Below, piece after piece: positions 19,815 to 29,450 of a stretch of DNA of 64,000 nucleotides. Location: assembly GCA_963797255.1 (NCBI GenBank), contig CAWCOV010000017.1, forward strand, positions 124,001 to 188,000, in the 5' to 3' direction. Origin of the DNA: JANXZS01 sp963797255 (GTDB lineage: Bacteria > Acidobacteriota > Terriglobia > Terriglobales > Acidobacteriaceae). How positions within the stretch are numbered: the stretch's first letter is position 1; every line of letters begins with the position of its first letter. The notes below the pieces were generated by a model that made no database searches, had not been told where the DNA came from, and was given only the letters and a program-made list of their open reading frames with translations. The translations under genes were made by a program, and so were the position numbers.

Positions 19815-20966
19815 ATGACAGTGCTGACTTCCGCGACGACAACCCGCCATCCATTTCGCGCCAATGACTCACGTCTCGAACCAATCGCCGAACGAGTGCA
19901 GAGTGGTGAACGCCTCTCATTTGACGACGGCGTTACCCTATATCAGTCGCCGGATCTGCTCGCTGTGGGTTGGTTGGCGAATTTGGTTCGTGAGCGAATG
20001 CACGGGAACCTGGCGTATTTCAACGTGAACCGCCACATCAATCCAACGAACGTTTGCGTGGCGGCCTGCCGCCTGTGTGCCTTCGGGCGGAAGAAGGGGA
20101 CCGAGGGTTCCTACACGATGGCGCTGGAACAGGCGTGGGAAACGGCCGCGTCCGGATACACGGAAGCCGTGACCGAGTTTCACATCGTCGGTGGGCTGCA
20201 TCCGGATTTGCCGTTTGAATATTTCCTCGATCTTATTTCTGGATTGAAAGAGCGATTTCCCCAGGTGCACATCAAGGCCTTCACCATGGTGGAGGTAGCC
20301 TTTCTCGCCAAACGGGCGAAGCTTTCCATTGCAGACACGCTTAAGAAGATGAAGGCTGTTGGAGTCGACTCGCTTCCTGGCGGTGGCGCGGAGATATTCG
20401 CCGACCGCGTTCGCCACATTATTTGCGATCACAAAATCGACGGCAACGAATGGCTGGAGACAGCGCGCATCGCGCACAACCTGGGGCTGCGTTCCAATGC
20501 AACCATGTTGTACGGACACATTGAGAACGATGAGGATCGTGTTGACCATCTGCTGCGTCTTCGATCTTTGCAGGACGAGACTGGTGGATTTCAGACCTTC
20601 ATCCCGCTGGCATTTCACCCGGCCAATACAGCCCTCGGGCATCTCACCACCACGACGGGCATGACGGACATTCGCCAGATCGCTGTCGGCCGGCTTCTGC
20701 TGGATAACTTCGCACACATCAAGGCGTACTGGCAGATGATGACGCCAAAAATTGCGCAGATCTCTCTGCGCTTCGGAGCCGACGACATCGACGGCACCGT
20801 CGTCGAAGAGAAGATCTATCACGATGCCGGAGCTACAACTCCGCAGGGCCTGCAGCGCCGTGGCCTGATCCGCCTGATTACGGAGGCGGGCAGGGAGCCG
20901 ATCGAGCGCGACACGCTCTACCGGTCCGTCACGCGAACAGAAGACGCATTCACGATCGCGGTATAA
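19815..20966 (+). CDS. mqnE: aminofutalosine synthase
   Basis: A radical SAM enzyme of 383 residues. MqnE joins S-adenosylmethionine with the MqnA product (3-[(1-carboxyvinyl)oxy]benzoate) to make aminofutalosine, early in the futalosine menaquinone pathway. The iron-sulfur ligands are Cys 81, 85 and 88 (NVCVAACRLCAFGRKKG, CxxxCxxC), and the family segments HIVGGLHPDLPFEYF and SLPGGGAEIF are present. AGAGG precedes the ATG. Together with mqnD at 3930-4826 it shows that this organism makes menaquinone by the futalosine route. The related cyclase mqnC differs in its sequence around GGLHP and is not in the window. Confidence 0.93.
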   Translation: MTVLTSATTTRHPFRANDSRLEPIAERVQSGERLSFDDGVTLYQSPDLLAVGWLANLVRERMHGNLAYFNVNRHINPTNVCVAACRLCAFGRKKGTEGSYTMALEQAWETAASGYTEAVTEFHIVGGLHPDLPFEYFLDLISGLKERFPQVHIKAFTMVEVAFLAKRAKLSIADTLKKMKAVGVDSLPGGGAEIFADRVRHIICDHKIDGNEWLETARIAHNLGLRSNATMLYGHIENDEDRVDHLLRLRSLQDETGGFQTFIPLAFHPANTALGHLTTTTGMTDIRQIAVGRLLLDNFAHIKAYWQMMTPKIAQISLRFGADDIDGTVVEEKIYHDAGATTPQGLQRRGLIRLITEAGREPIERDTLYRSVTRTEDAFTIAV

Positions 20967-20986
20967 GTTTCGCTCGCTGGATCGCG

Positions 20987-22165
20987 TTAGTACGCGGCTA
21001 TTCCCGTGATGCTCTGTCCAATGATCAAGGTATGAATATCGTGCGTACCCTCGTATGTCTTCACGGATTCCAAATTCATCATGTGCCGCATCACCGGGTA
21101 ATCATCCGTAATACCGTTTGCTCCGAGGACGTCTCGCGCCATTCGCGCACACTCCAGCGCCATCCACACGTTATTCTTTTTCGCGAGAGAGATGTGCTCA
21201 AAGCTGACCTTCCCCTCGTCTTTCATTCGACCAACGTGCAGTGCGAGTAATTGCCCTTTGCTGATCTCACTGATCATCCACGACAGCTTTTCCTGCACCA
21301 ATTGATGGCTTGCAATGGGAGTGTCGCGAAACTGCTTGCGCAACAGCGAGTATTGCAGCGCAGTGTCGTAGCACGACATCGCCGCTCCGATTGCCCCCCA
21401 GCTAATTCCATAGCGCGCCTGGTTCAGGCACATCAGGGGAGATTTCAGACCACCCGAGCCGGGCAGCAAATTCTCCGCGGGCACATGGACGTCCTGCAGG
21501 GACAATCCTGAAGTGATGGATGCACGCAGGGACCACTTGCCGTGAACATCGTAAGCGGAAAACCCAGGACGATCTGCCTCGACTAGAAATCCGCGCACTC
21601 GATCGTCTTCGTTGTCCACCTTGGCCCAGATAACCGCAACGTCCGCAATCGAGCCAGAAGTGATCCACATCTTTTCGCCATTCAGCACGTAGCCGTCATC
21701 CACGTGGCGAGCGCGCGTTCGCATCCCCCCGGGATTCGAGCCAAAGTCCGGCTCTGTCAGCCCAAAACATCCCAGCTTTTCGCCGCTCGCCAGCTTTGGC
21801 AGCCAGTAATCTTTTTGCTGATCACTGCCGAACGTGTAGATGGGGTACATGACCAGCGCGGATTGGACGCTCACAAAGCTCCGAAAGCCTGAGTCGCCGC
21901 GCTCAAGTTCCTGCATCACCAGGCCATACTCCACATTGGACATGCCGGCGCAGCCATAGCCCTCCAGGTTCGCCCCAAAAAATCCGAGCGCTCCCATGGG
22001 CTGGATCAACTCGCGGGGAAAGCGGCCGTCGCGATTGCATTGTTCAATAATCGGCACGAGATTATCTTCGACAAACTGACGCGCCGTGTCGCGAGCCATT
22101 CGCTCATCGTCACTCAAAAGCGCGTCAAAACCGATGAAGTCAACACCGTGAAACGGGAAAGCCAT
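20987..22165 (-). CDS. acyl-CoA dehydrogenase, glutaryl-CoA dehydrogenase type
   Basis: A protein of 392 residues of the acyl-CoA dehydrogenase family. It is closest to glutaryl-CoA dehydrogenases: FRSFVSVQSALVMYPIY contains the Arg that binds the distal carboxylate, CFGLTEPDFGSNPGGM is the FAD-binding strand, and the catalytic base Glu lies in KTYEGTHDIHTL. The likely reaction is oxidation and decarboxylation of glutaryl-CoA to crotonyl-CoA in lysine or aromatic degradation. ATG 22165 is chosen since GGAG lies nine bases before it. No electron-transfer flavoprotein genes are nearby. Confidence 0.88.
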   Translation of the reverse strand: MAFPFHGVDFIGFDALLSDDERMARDTARQFVEDNLVPIIEQCNRDGRFPRELIQPMGALGFFGANLEGYGCAGMSNVEYGLVMQELERGDSGFRSFVSVQSALVMYPIYTFGSDQQKDYWLPKLASGEKLGCFGLTEPDFGSNPGGMRTRARHVDDGYVLNGEKMWITSGSIADVAVIWAKVDNEDDRVRGFLVEADRPGFSAYDVHGKWSLRASITSGLSLQDVHVPAENLLPGSGGLKSPLMCLNQARYGISWGAIGAAMSCYDTALQYSLLRKQFRDTPIASHQLVQEKLSWMISEISKGQLLALHVGRMKDEGKVSFEHISLAKKNNVWMALECARMARDVLGANGITDDYPVMRHMMNLESVKTYEGTHDIHTLIIGQSITGIAAY

Positions 22166-22359
22166 GACGGATTTCTCCACTTTGTGATGAGAAGTTGGAA
22201 AACCAAAACAGGCAAGACTAGCAGAGTGGGCGGAAGGCTCGCAAAGGACAGCGTCGAGGAGAATCTGCTGGCTTTCAGCGGATAAACTTCTGGGGCGGAA
22301 TCCCTTCGAGTGAGCTGCAAGACAGCTTTGAACTGGACGAAAGTCTAGCCGCAGCTGGA

Positions 22360-23194
22360 TCAGGTGAGGTATTCCTTGAGGAAGACATCGTCCGATGTGA
22401 CGAGATCGTGCGTACTTCCATCGAAGATCAGCTCTCCCTCACGAAGCACCAGAAATGTGGTGCTGTCATCCATCTCCCCCTCTGGAAGGCGCTCCATGTG
22501 ATTTTCGGCCTGATTGAAGCGGTGGCTCACCAGCGTGAATGCATCCTGCAGACGATGCGTTACGAGGAGGGAACTCGTGTGATAGACGTCTCGCTGTTTC
22601 ACAACGAGTTCAATGATCGTCGTTGAAGTGATTGGATCCAGACCGCCTGTGGGAGAGTCGTAAAGCAGCAAATCGGGCTTTGTGATGATTGCCCGGGCGA
22701 TGGCCACGCGACGCCGCATACCTCCGGAAAGCTGCGAAGGAAACATCTGCATGGTGTGTTCCAACTCGACGAAACGCAACGCCTCTGCTACGCGGGTATC
22801 AATTTCGGCGTCGGACACGTGCTCTTGCACCAGGCGGAACGCAACATTGTCGCGAACGGTCAGGGAATCGAAAAGCGCTCCTTCCTGAAAGACCATGCCA
22901 ATGCGTGATCGCAGGGCAAACAGGTCCCGCTCGGGCATGCTGCTCACTTCTTCGCCGAAGACCGTTATGCGTCCCGATGTCAGGGCGCATGAGCCCGTTG
23001 GCAAGCTTCAGCAGCACGCTCTTTCCCACGCCAGCAGGTCCGAGAAGGATTCGGGTTTCTCCCACTGCAACTCGAAACGAGATGTTCTTGAGAACGGGTT
23101 TCCCATCGAATCCGATAGAAACATCTTCGAAGACGACGACCGGCTCGCCTTCACGGGAGGTGGTAGCTGAAGAAGCGAGAGGCTGCGTTACCAT
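22360..23194 (-). pseudogene. Mla-type ABC transporter ATPase, frameshifted
   Basis: Together the two frames encode about 278 residues of an MlaF-like ATPase, partner of the MlaE permease just upstream. The first frame (start 23194) has the Walker A motif GPAGVGKS and breaks after KLANGLMRPD. One extra base at about 22976-22984 shifts the frame, which resumes at SGRITVFGEEV and contains the Q-loop (MVFQEGALFDSL), the signature LSGGMRRRVAIARAI, Walker B and the H-loop (LLVTHRL). Walker B reads LLLYDSPTGGLDP: the usual catalytic Glu after Asp is Ser. The Mla system moves phospholipids between membranes; no MCE-domain mlaD is found here. Confidence 0.88.
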
Positions 23195-23207
23195 GTGTCC
23201 ACGCTCC

Positions 23208-23987
23208 TCAACGTCCGAAGATCCCGATCATGAATCGGCTAATCACGAAATCCACAAAAATGATCAGCACCGAGGAGACGACCACAGCTTGCGTGGTGGA
23301 GCGGCCGACGCCCTGGGTGCCACCGCGGGTGGTCATGCCGTAGTAACAGCCAATGGTGGCGATGATGAAGCCAAAGAATATGGGTTTCACCAGCCCTTGA
23401 AGCACGTCTGCATAGACCAGAGACTGATAGGCGGTATGGAAATACTGAGAGGCGTCTTGTCCCAACATGAGGGTAGCCACAAAAGCGCCGCCAGCGGTGC
23501 CAAATGCGTCGGAAACAATCGTGAGGAAAAACAGCATGAAGATGGTGGCGACCACTCTTGGCGTAACCAGCTTCTTGATCGGGTCAGTGCCGAGAGCGCG
23601 CATCGCGTCGATCTGCTCGGTTACCATCATCGATCCCAGTTCGCTGGCCATTCCAGAAGCATTGCGTCCTGACACCATCAGGCTCGTAAGAACGGGGCCC
23701 AGCTCCTTGATCATCGAAAAACTGACAAGCTGGCCGGTAATCGCGTCCGCTCCGAATTGTGCCAGCGTGGATGCCGACTGCAGCGCCAGCACGCCGCCCG
23801 TAAAGAACCCTGTGAGAATGACGATTGGCAGCGATCCCACGCCAATCGTATCCGCCTGCATCAGCGTGTCAGCCCAATAGCGGGGAGTGCGGAATAAATT
23901 CGCCATCGCGCTGGCGGCCAGGATTGAGTAGTCCTGTACCGAGCCGATGATTCGCTTTGAGAGTGCCTCAATTGATTGCAGGGGCAT
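23208..23987 (-). CDS. mlaE: Mla-type ABC transporter permease MlaE
   Basis: A membrane protein of about 259 residues of the MlaE/YrbE family. It has five or so transmembrane helices and the conserved core FFTGGVLALQSASTLAQFGA, LGPVLTSLMVSGRNASGMASELGSM and EQIDAMRALGTDP. It works with an MlaF-like ATPase in maintaining outer-membrane lipid asymmetry. ATG 23987 has no good ribosome binding site; a TTG at 24026 would add 13 residues. The ATPase gene follows 13 bp downstream, so the two form an operon. Confidence 0.9.
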   Translation of the reverse strand: MPLQSIEALSKRIIGSVQDYSILAASAMANLFRTPRYWADTLMQADTIGVGSLPIVILTGFFTGGVLALQSASTLAQFGADAITGQLVSFSMIKELGPVLTSLMVSGRNASGMASELGSMMVTEQIDAMRALGTDPIKKLVTPRVVATIFMLFFLTIVSDAFGTAGGAFVATLMLGQDASQYFHTAYQSLVYADVLQGLVKPIFFGFIIATIGCYYGMTTRGGTQGVGRSTTQAVVVSSVLIIFVDFVISRFMIGIFGR

Positions 23988-24207
23988 GTTTAGAGCGTTT
24001 TCACAGTTAACAGCGTGCGTTAACAACCGGGAATGTGTCGCCGTTCTTTTACAGAGCGATGACCTGTCGTGTCCAATTCTGCGTCGTCCGCAATTCGCTT
24101 CACAGGTTCAGAAATTTAGATGTGGCAACACGCGCATTGACTCAATACGAGTTACAGGAATAACACAGCCTCGTGATCAAAGCGAACGATCACTCAGCAT
24201 GCGTAAC

Positions 24208-25644
24208 TTATTCTTTCACGCGCTTCTTGATTTCAATGTTTAAACGCTTGATTTTCTGGTTCAAGGTAGAGAGTGGGATGCGGAACTGCTCGGAGGCGTC
24301 GGTTTGGTTCCAATTGCAGCGCTCGAGCTTGTCCATGATGATTCGACGCTCAATATCTTCGAGGATGTCGAAAAGCGAGGCGTCAGGATTGTGCTCCAGC
24401 AGGCTGGAAGAATAGCTGCGGCCGGTCAAATGGCCCGGCAACAATTCCGACGTGATCACAGTACCGGAGGACAGCACCACGCCGCGTTCAATCACGTTCT
24501 CCAATTCGCGGACGTTGCCCGGCCACTCATAGTCCACCAAAGCACGCATGGCTTCTGGGGCCAGATGACGCAACTCCAGGCTGTTCTCTTCGGAGTAGCG
24601 CTTGAGAAAATGAGCCGCCAGCAGCGGAATATCTTCACGTCGATTTCTCAACGGAGGCAGATCCACGGTGATGACGTTCAGTCGATAGTAAAGATCTTCA
24701 CGGAACTTGCCCTCGCGAACGGCCTGGCGCAGGTCCACATTTGTCGCGGCAATGATGCGAACATCCACCTGCAGTTCCTGCACTCCACCAAGGTGCATGA
24801 AGCGCTTGTCCTGCAGTACGCGCAGAATCTTTGCCTGCGTGTCCATTCCCATCGTCCCAATTTCGTCAAGGAAGAGCGTCCCGTTATTGGCGATCTCGAA
24901 CAGGCCCTTCTTCGAGGCGACGGCCGATGTAAACGCGCCCTTTACGTGTCCGAATAAAGTGGATTCAAGCAGGTCCGTCGGCATTGCCCCAGTATTCACT
25001 GGCACAAAGGGCTTGTCCCGGCGAGGCGAATTTGCATGCAAGGCTTTGGCGATAAGTTCCTTGCCTGTTCCGCTTTCACCTTGAATCAGTACCGTCGAGC
25101 GGCTGGGCGCAACCTGCGCAACCAGGTCAAAGATGCGCAGCATGTTTTCGCTTTTGCCAACAATGTGCTCGAAGTTATACCGCTGTTTCAGAGCCCGTTT
25201 TAGCTGGACGTTTTCTTCTTCCGCACGATACCGCGCGATTGCCGAACGAATGTCTGCCAGCAGCTTTTCGTTATCCCAGGGCTTCTGCACGAAATTCTGC
25301 GCGCCCGTGCGAATCGCATCGACCACATTGTCTACCGTGCCGTAAGCCGTAATCATGATGACCGGAAGCTGCGGTTGGCGATCACGAATCTGAGCCAGAA
25401 TTTCGATTCCGTTCTGACCGGGAAGTGCAAGATCCAGCAGGACGAGATCAAATGATTTTTGATCGATTTCTATCAGTCCCGCTTCGCCGTCGACGGCGGA
25501 TTCCACCGTGTAGCCTTCAAGGGTTAGGAGAGTCTGTAATGACTCGCGTATTCCGGCCTCGTCGTCAATGATCAGGATGCGGTTCGGCGCTTCTGCGGCC
25601 GGCGTGGATAGCCCGGGACGCAACGTCAGGGTACCTTCAGACAT
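24208..25644 (-). CDS. NtrC-family sigma-54-dependent response regulator
   Basis: A protein of 478 residues. Receiver domain (about 22-135) with phosphoacceptor Asp 71 (LVLLDLALPG) and the Lys in QKPWD. AAA+ sigma-54 activator domain: Walker A GESGTGKE (189-196), Walker B FLDEIG (about 258-263), and R-finger segments. The sigma-54-contacting loop reads GAFTSA (236-241) instead of the consensus GAFTGA. A C-terminal Fis-type helix-turn-helix ends in LNQKIKRLNIEIKKRVKE. The start overlaps the stop of the sensor kinase gene by eight bases, so the two are an operon and a cognate pair. Targets are unknown. Confidence 0.93.
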   Translation of the reverse strand: MSEGTLTLRPGLSTPAAEAPNRILIIDDEAGIRESLQTLLTLEGYTVESAVDGEAGLIEIDQKSFDLVLLDLALPGQNGIEILAQIRDRQPQLPVIMITAYGTVDNVVDAIRTGAQNFVQKPWDNEKLLADIRSAIARYRAEEENVQLKRALKQRYNFEHIVGKSENMLRIFDLVAQVAPSRSTVLIQGESGTGKELIAKALHANSPRRDKPFVPVNTGAMPTDLLESTLFGHVKGAFTSAVASKKGLFEIANNGTLFLDEIGTMGMDTQAKILRVLQDKRFMHLGGVQELQVDVRIIAATNVDLRQAVREGKFREDLYYRLNVITVDLPPLRNRREDIPLLAAHFLKRYSEENSLELRHLAPEAMRALVDYEWPGNVRELENVIERGVVLSSGTVITSELLPGHLTGRSYSSSLLEHNPDASLFDILEDIERRIIMDKLERCNWNQTDASEQFRIPLSTLNQKIKRLNIEIKKRVKE

Positions 25645-28475
25645 TTACGGTCTTCCTTACCATGGGGAATTCGAGGTGGAACGTTGTGCCTTTTCCTACG
25701 CGGCTTTCGACCAGGATCTTGCCGGCATGTTCCTGGATAATTCCGTAGGTCACGGCGAGACCCAAACCAGTGCCACGACGCTCGCCTTGCTTAGGAGCAG
25801 TCTTGGTGGTGAAAAATGGATCGTAGATTCGCTGCATATGCTCGGGTGCAATACCGGAGCCGTTGTCGCCGATCAGGACTTCGACGTGGCCGTTTGAGAG
25901 TGTCTTGACACTGAGTACACCCCCGCCCGCCATCGCGTCCTTGGCGTTGAGAAACAGATTGAGGAAGACCTGTTGCAGCTTTCCGGGGTTCCCCAGAATA
26001 CTGGGCAGTTCCTGTTCAAGAGATACCTCGAGTTGCACACGCGAAGTCTTGAACTGGTGATCGAGAAGAGTTAGAGTATCCTTGAATCACTTGGTTTAGA
26101 TCCAACTCACGAAACTCGGTACCGCTGGTGCGCGAAAAGTTCAGCAGCCCATTCACAATCTCAGAGGCGCGGAATGTCTGCTGCGTAATCTTGTCGAGCA
26201 GCGGTCCTAGTCGCTCATCCCCGCGTACCTGCTTGGCAAGCATTTGCGCGTAAGAGGAAATCACCGCCAGCGGTGTGTTCACCTCGTGCGCGACACCGGC
26301 AGCGAGCAAGCCGATGGAAGACAGCTTTTCCGCCTGCATCAATTGCGCTTCCAGTTCCACACGGTCGCTGAAGTCATCAACCAGGATGATCCTTCCAACC
26401 GTCCTGAAATTGCGCGAGACGAGCGGTGCGATCGCAATGTTCGCTGTGCGCGTCTCTCCGGCGCGCGTCGTCAATCTGAATTTATAGAGATTGTGGACGC
26501 CCGATTCTTCACGAACCCGGTTGAACTCGCTCATGAATTCACGTGGAAAAATCATGGAAAGAGGCTGACCGATCGCCTCTTCGCGAGACAGGGCATACAT
26601 TGCCTCCATCTGCGTATTCCAGCTTTCAATGCGATCCGCCAAATCTACAGCCAGGATGCCGACGTTGATGGATTCGACGATATTCTCGTTGAATTCTTTC
26701 AGGCGTTCGTATTCTGTGATCTTCTCTTCCAGGCGCGCATACAGACGGGCATTCTGTATCGCGATGCCGATATAGCTGGCCAGCGATTCCAGCAGTTCCA
26801 CGTCTTCACTCGACAGGAAATCTCCGCCTGTCGTGCGGCCTAATCCGATCACGGCAATCGTCTTGTCCTGCAAGCGGCAGGGAAGATAGTAGTTCAGGTC
26901 AAGCAGGGCCGCGGCGGCGCGCTGACTCTGCGTCAGGTGCAACGCTTGCTGCGTATTTTCGAGAAAGATATGCGACCCGGCGCCCGGTTGATCGAAATCA
27001 AGGAAGCTCATGTCCAGGTTTAAACCGGGCATGTTCAATTCCTGCGGAAGCCCGTGACCGGCCCCAAGTGTGTAGTGCTGCGAATTGTCATCCGAAAGGA
27101 AAACTGCAACCCGCGCAACCAGCAGAGTACGCGGAAGGCGATCCACGATCGAATTCAACAACGTACGAAGATCCGTCTGCGAACTCAGGCCTCGTCCAAA
27201 ATCAATCAGCGTCTGTCGGTAGTCATACCGTTTGCGGTCGAATACACGGTCGACCCATTCCTGAATTGCGCGCTTCAACGGGTCGAAGAGCTGTGCCGTG
27301 ACAATGATCGCGATAATCAAACCCCAGACCCGCAGGGAGGGGAATCGCGTGTGGACAACTTCTGCCGCCAAGGCCACAACGCCGAAATAGAGGCCCACAA
27401 TTCCAGCGGTTGCCAGTGTGTAAGTCACGCCGCGCTTAAATATGAGGTCTACGTCCATCAAGCGATAGCGAACGATTGCCCAGCTAAACGTAAGCGGCAA
27501 AAACACCAGCGAAGCAACCGCGATGTTTTTCAACAGGGCGGGCACCGGCACGTCCATTAGGAACGGGACAACATACAGGAGTGCGAACGGCGATACGGCC
27601 AGAACTGTGCCGCGGGTGAGCCACTTGAGTTGCTGACGACGTAACGGTATGTCCGTACGCCGATAGCTGATGAAAAACAGAAGCGCGGCAAGCACGTAAT
27701 AGATTGCTAGGTAAGCCGTGGCGATCTGGTCGAGGCGATGGTTCAGTCGCTGTGTCGCGGTCCAAAGTTCTATCGCCGCCAGCTGCAGTCCCACCACAAT
27801 AAACGCAGGGACATAGATGAGACCGATGAACCACTTATGGCGCTGCGACGTGTCCTGCTCTTCAGGGAATGCGAGAGCAAAGTGGAGAAATAAAGCTGGC
27901 TGGAACGCGCCCGCGATTATCCCTCCCCAATAGATTGTCCAATCAAACGAATTGAATTTGCCCGTGTAATGAAAGGCATACAACACAAACGAGAGCAGGC
28001 AGAAAACGTAGAAGTGGGTCGATCGCGGGGCCGTCCAGCGGCGAAACAGAACATACAAGCCAATTAGAAGGTAGACGAGCGCGATGATCCTGAAGCCTTG
28101 GTTGATGCTGCGATCGGGCGGCTCAAGAATGACCGGAATATCCACCCGGACGCCGGATCGAATCAACGTATAGTTCGCCCGGCCATAAACTCCCGTCCGG
28201 TACATCTCATGAACCAGGGCTGCAATTTTAGGAGTGGAGCGGTCGTTGGCCGAAATTAACAGGTCGCCGGACTTGATGCCCGCGCGCATTCCTGGACCGT
28301 CATCGAGGACACGTTGTGCCTCAAGTCCTCCACGGGATTCGGTCCACCAGACGCCGTCTGCGGGCCTCTGATACTTGCCTTCCTGAACAAAGTTCAGAAA
28401 CGCAAAAACCCCAGCGAAGACCGTTGACAGCGCCAGGACAATTACGGCAAGCCGAATTTGCAGCGGTTTCTGCAT
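25637..28475 (-). pseudogene. PDZ / membrane / GAF / PAS sensor histidine kinase, frameshifted
   Basis: About 945 residues in two frames. The N-terminal frame (ATG 28475) has a transmembrane helix, a PDZ domain (about 45-110, GPGMRAGIKSGDLLISAND), a block of about eight hydrophobic helices, a GAF domain, a PAS domain (ENIVESINVGILAVD) and the dimerisation domain with phosphorylatable His 730 (GVAHEVNTPLAVI). The frame breaks at about 26078-26092 after LDLNQVIQ; the next frame continues KDTLTLLDHQFKTS and carries the HATPase domain with N-box (NLFLNAKDAM), G1 (IGDNGSGI) and G2 (GTGLGLAV). Read as it stands, the kinase would lack its ATP-binding domain. The response regulator follows directly. 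Confidence 0.9.
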
Positions 28476-28764
28476 AGCGTGAAAAATGCTCTAAATGGAA
28501 GCTAACCCTTCGACGTGGTGCACGTCACGTTCCACCTGTGACGAATCGTTAAATTTTGACAGATAATGAAGTATTCGGCTTATAAACATAGAGATATGTG
28601 CTTGTGTCCGAATCTACCGTTTTCTGGAAAAGTGATATTTTGGAGGAAAACTCCGATACTTACAAACTTTCATATCGAGAAATACAATTTATCATAGGGG
28701 TTGGCTGCTTCTGTCTAACGATTTTTGATTAGTCTGTTCTCCTACACTCGAGGTTCGCTGACAA

Positions 28765-29379
28765 ATGAAGGTTCTCATTCTGGGCGCTACAGGTTCACTC
28801 GGCAAGCAAATTGTTGTACAGGCAATCGAGCGAGGACACGACGTTACAGCCCTTGTCAGAAATCCTGAGAAAATCACCGATGCACGGATCCATGTCCAGA
28901 GTGGCCCACTGGATGCCGGTCACCTTGAACTTGCGATGGAAGGGCAGGATGCCGTGATCTTTGCCCTTGGAACCAAGCCCGGTGCGACCACTTTCTTCTC
29001 CGATACGACGCGACTGCTATTGGCAGCCATGCAGAAGCGCGGCGTCCGGAGGCTTGTGGTGGTTACGGGCATCGGTTCAGGCGATAGCAAGGGGCATGGC
29101 GGTTTTCTCTACGACTGGATCGTCTACCCGCTCATCACCAAGGGAATCTACGAGGACAAGGACAGGCAGGAGGCGCTGCTCAAGGCCAGTGATCGAGATT
29201 GGATCGCCGTTCGGCCCGCTGCTTTCACCAATGGACCGTTGACCCGCACCTGGCGGGCCACCGACGACCTGCGGGGTGTCACCATCAAGTGGATCTCCCG
29301 CGCCGATGCGGCCTCGTTTACCCTCGATCAACTCACCAACGACGAGTGGTTGCGCCGTACTCCGCTGGTCGGCTACTAA
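28765..29379 (+). CDS. NAD(P)-binding atypical SDR (NmrA/YwnB-like)
   Basis: A protein of 204 residues with a Rossmann nucleotide-binding start MKVLILGATGSLGKQIV (GxxGxxG). It resembles the atypical short-chain dehydrogenases used as NAD(P)H-sensing or flavin-reductase-like proteins: VTALVRNPEKI, DAVIFALGTKPG, VRRLVVVTGIGSGDSKG and a WIAVRPAAFTNG motif. No Tyr-xxx-Lys catalytic pair in the classical position is obvious. It is monocistronic, preceded by 289 bp of relatively AT-rich intergenic DNA, and converges on the glycoside hydrolase gene. Confidence 0.82.
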   Translation: MKVLILGATGSLGKQIVVQAIERGHDVTALVRNPEKITDARIHVQSGPLDAGHLELAMEGQDAVIFALGTKPGATTFFSDTTRLLLAAMQKRGVRRLVVVTGIGSGDSKGHGGFLYDWIVYPLITKGIYEDKDRQEALLKASDRDWIAVRPAAFTNGPLTRTWRATDDLRGVTIKWISRADAASFTLDQLTNDEWLRRTPLVGY

Positions 29380-29392
29380 TTCCTCTCTGAAT

Positions 29393-29433
29393 GGAAAAGG
29401 CTCGAAGCCGGCTAATCCGGAACTTCGAGCCAA
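29393..29433 (-). terminator. terminator after the GH35-like gene
   Basis: Stem GGCTCGAAG (29399-29407) pairs with CTTCGAGCC (29423-29431). On the minus strand it is followed by TTTTCC, so it most likely ends the GH35-like transcript; the plus strand has no T-run. Confidence 0.65.
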
Positions 29434-29450
29434 TGGTTTAGACCGCCAAA

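Noticed and set aside
19938..20822. Minus-strand frame of 294 codons over mqnE
   Set aside because: Antisense to a highly conserved radical SAM enzyme; no supporting features.
22689..23672. Plus-strand frame of 327 codons over the Mla genes
   Set aside because: It runs antisense to mlaE and the ATPase and its translation is full of His/Arg/Ser clusters typical of shadows.
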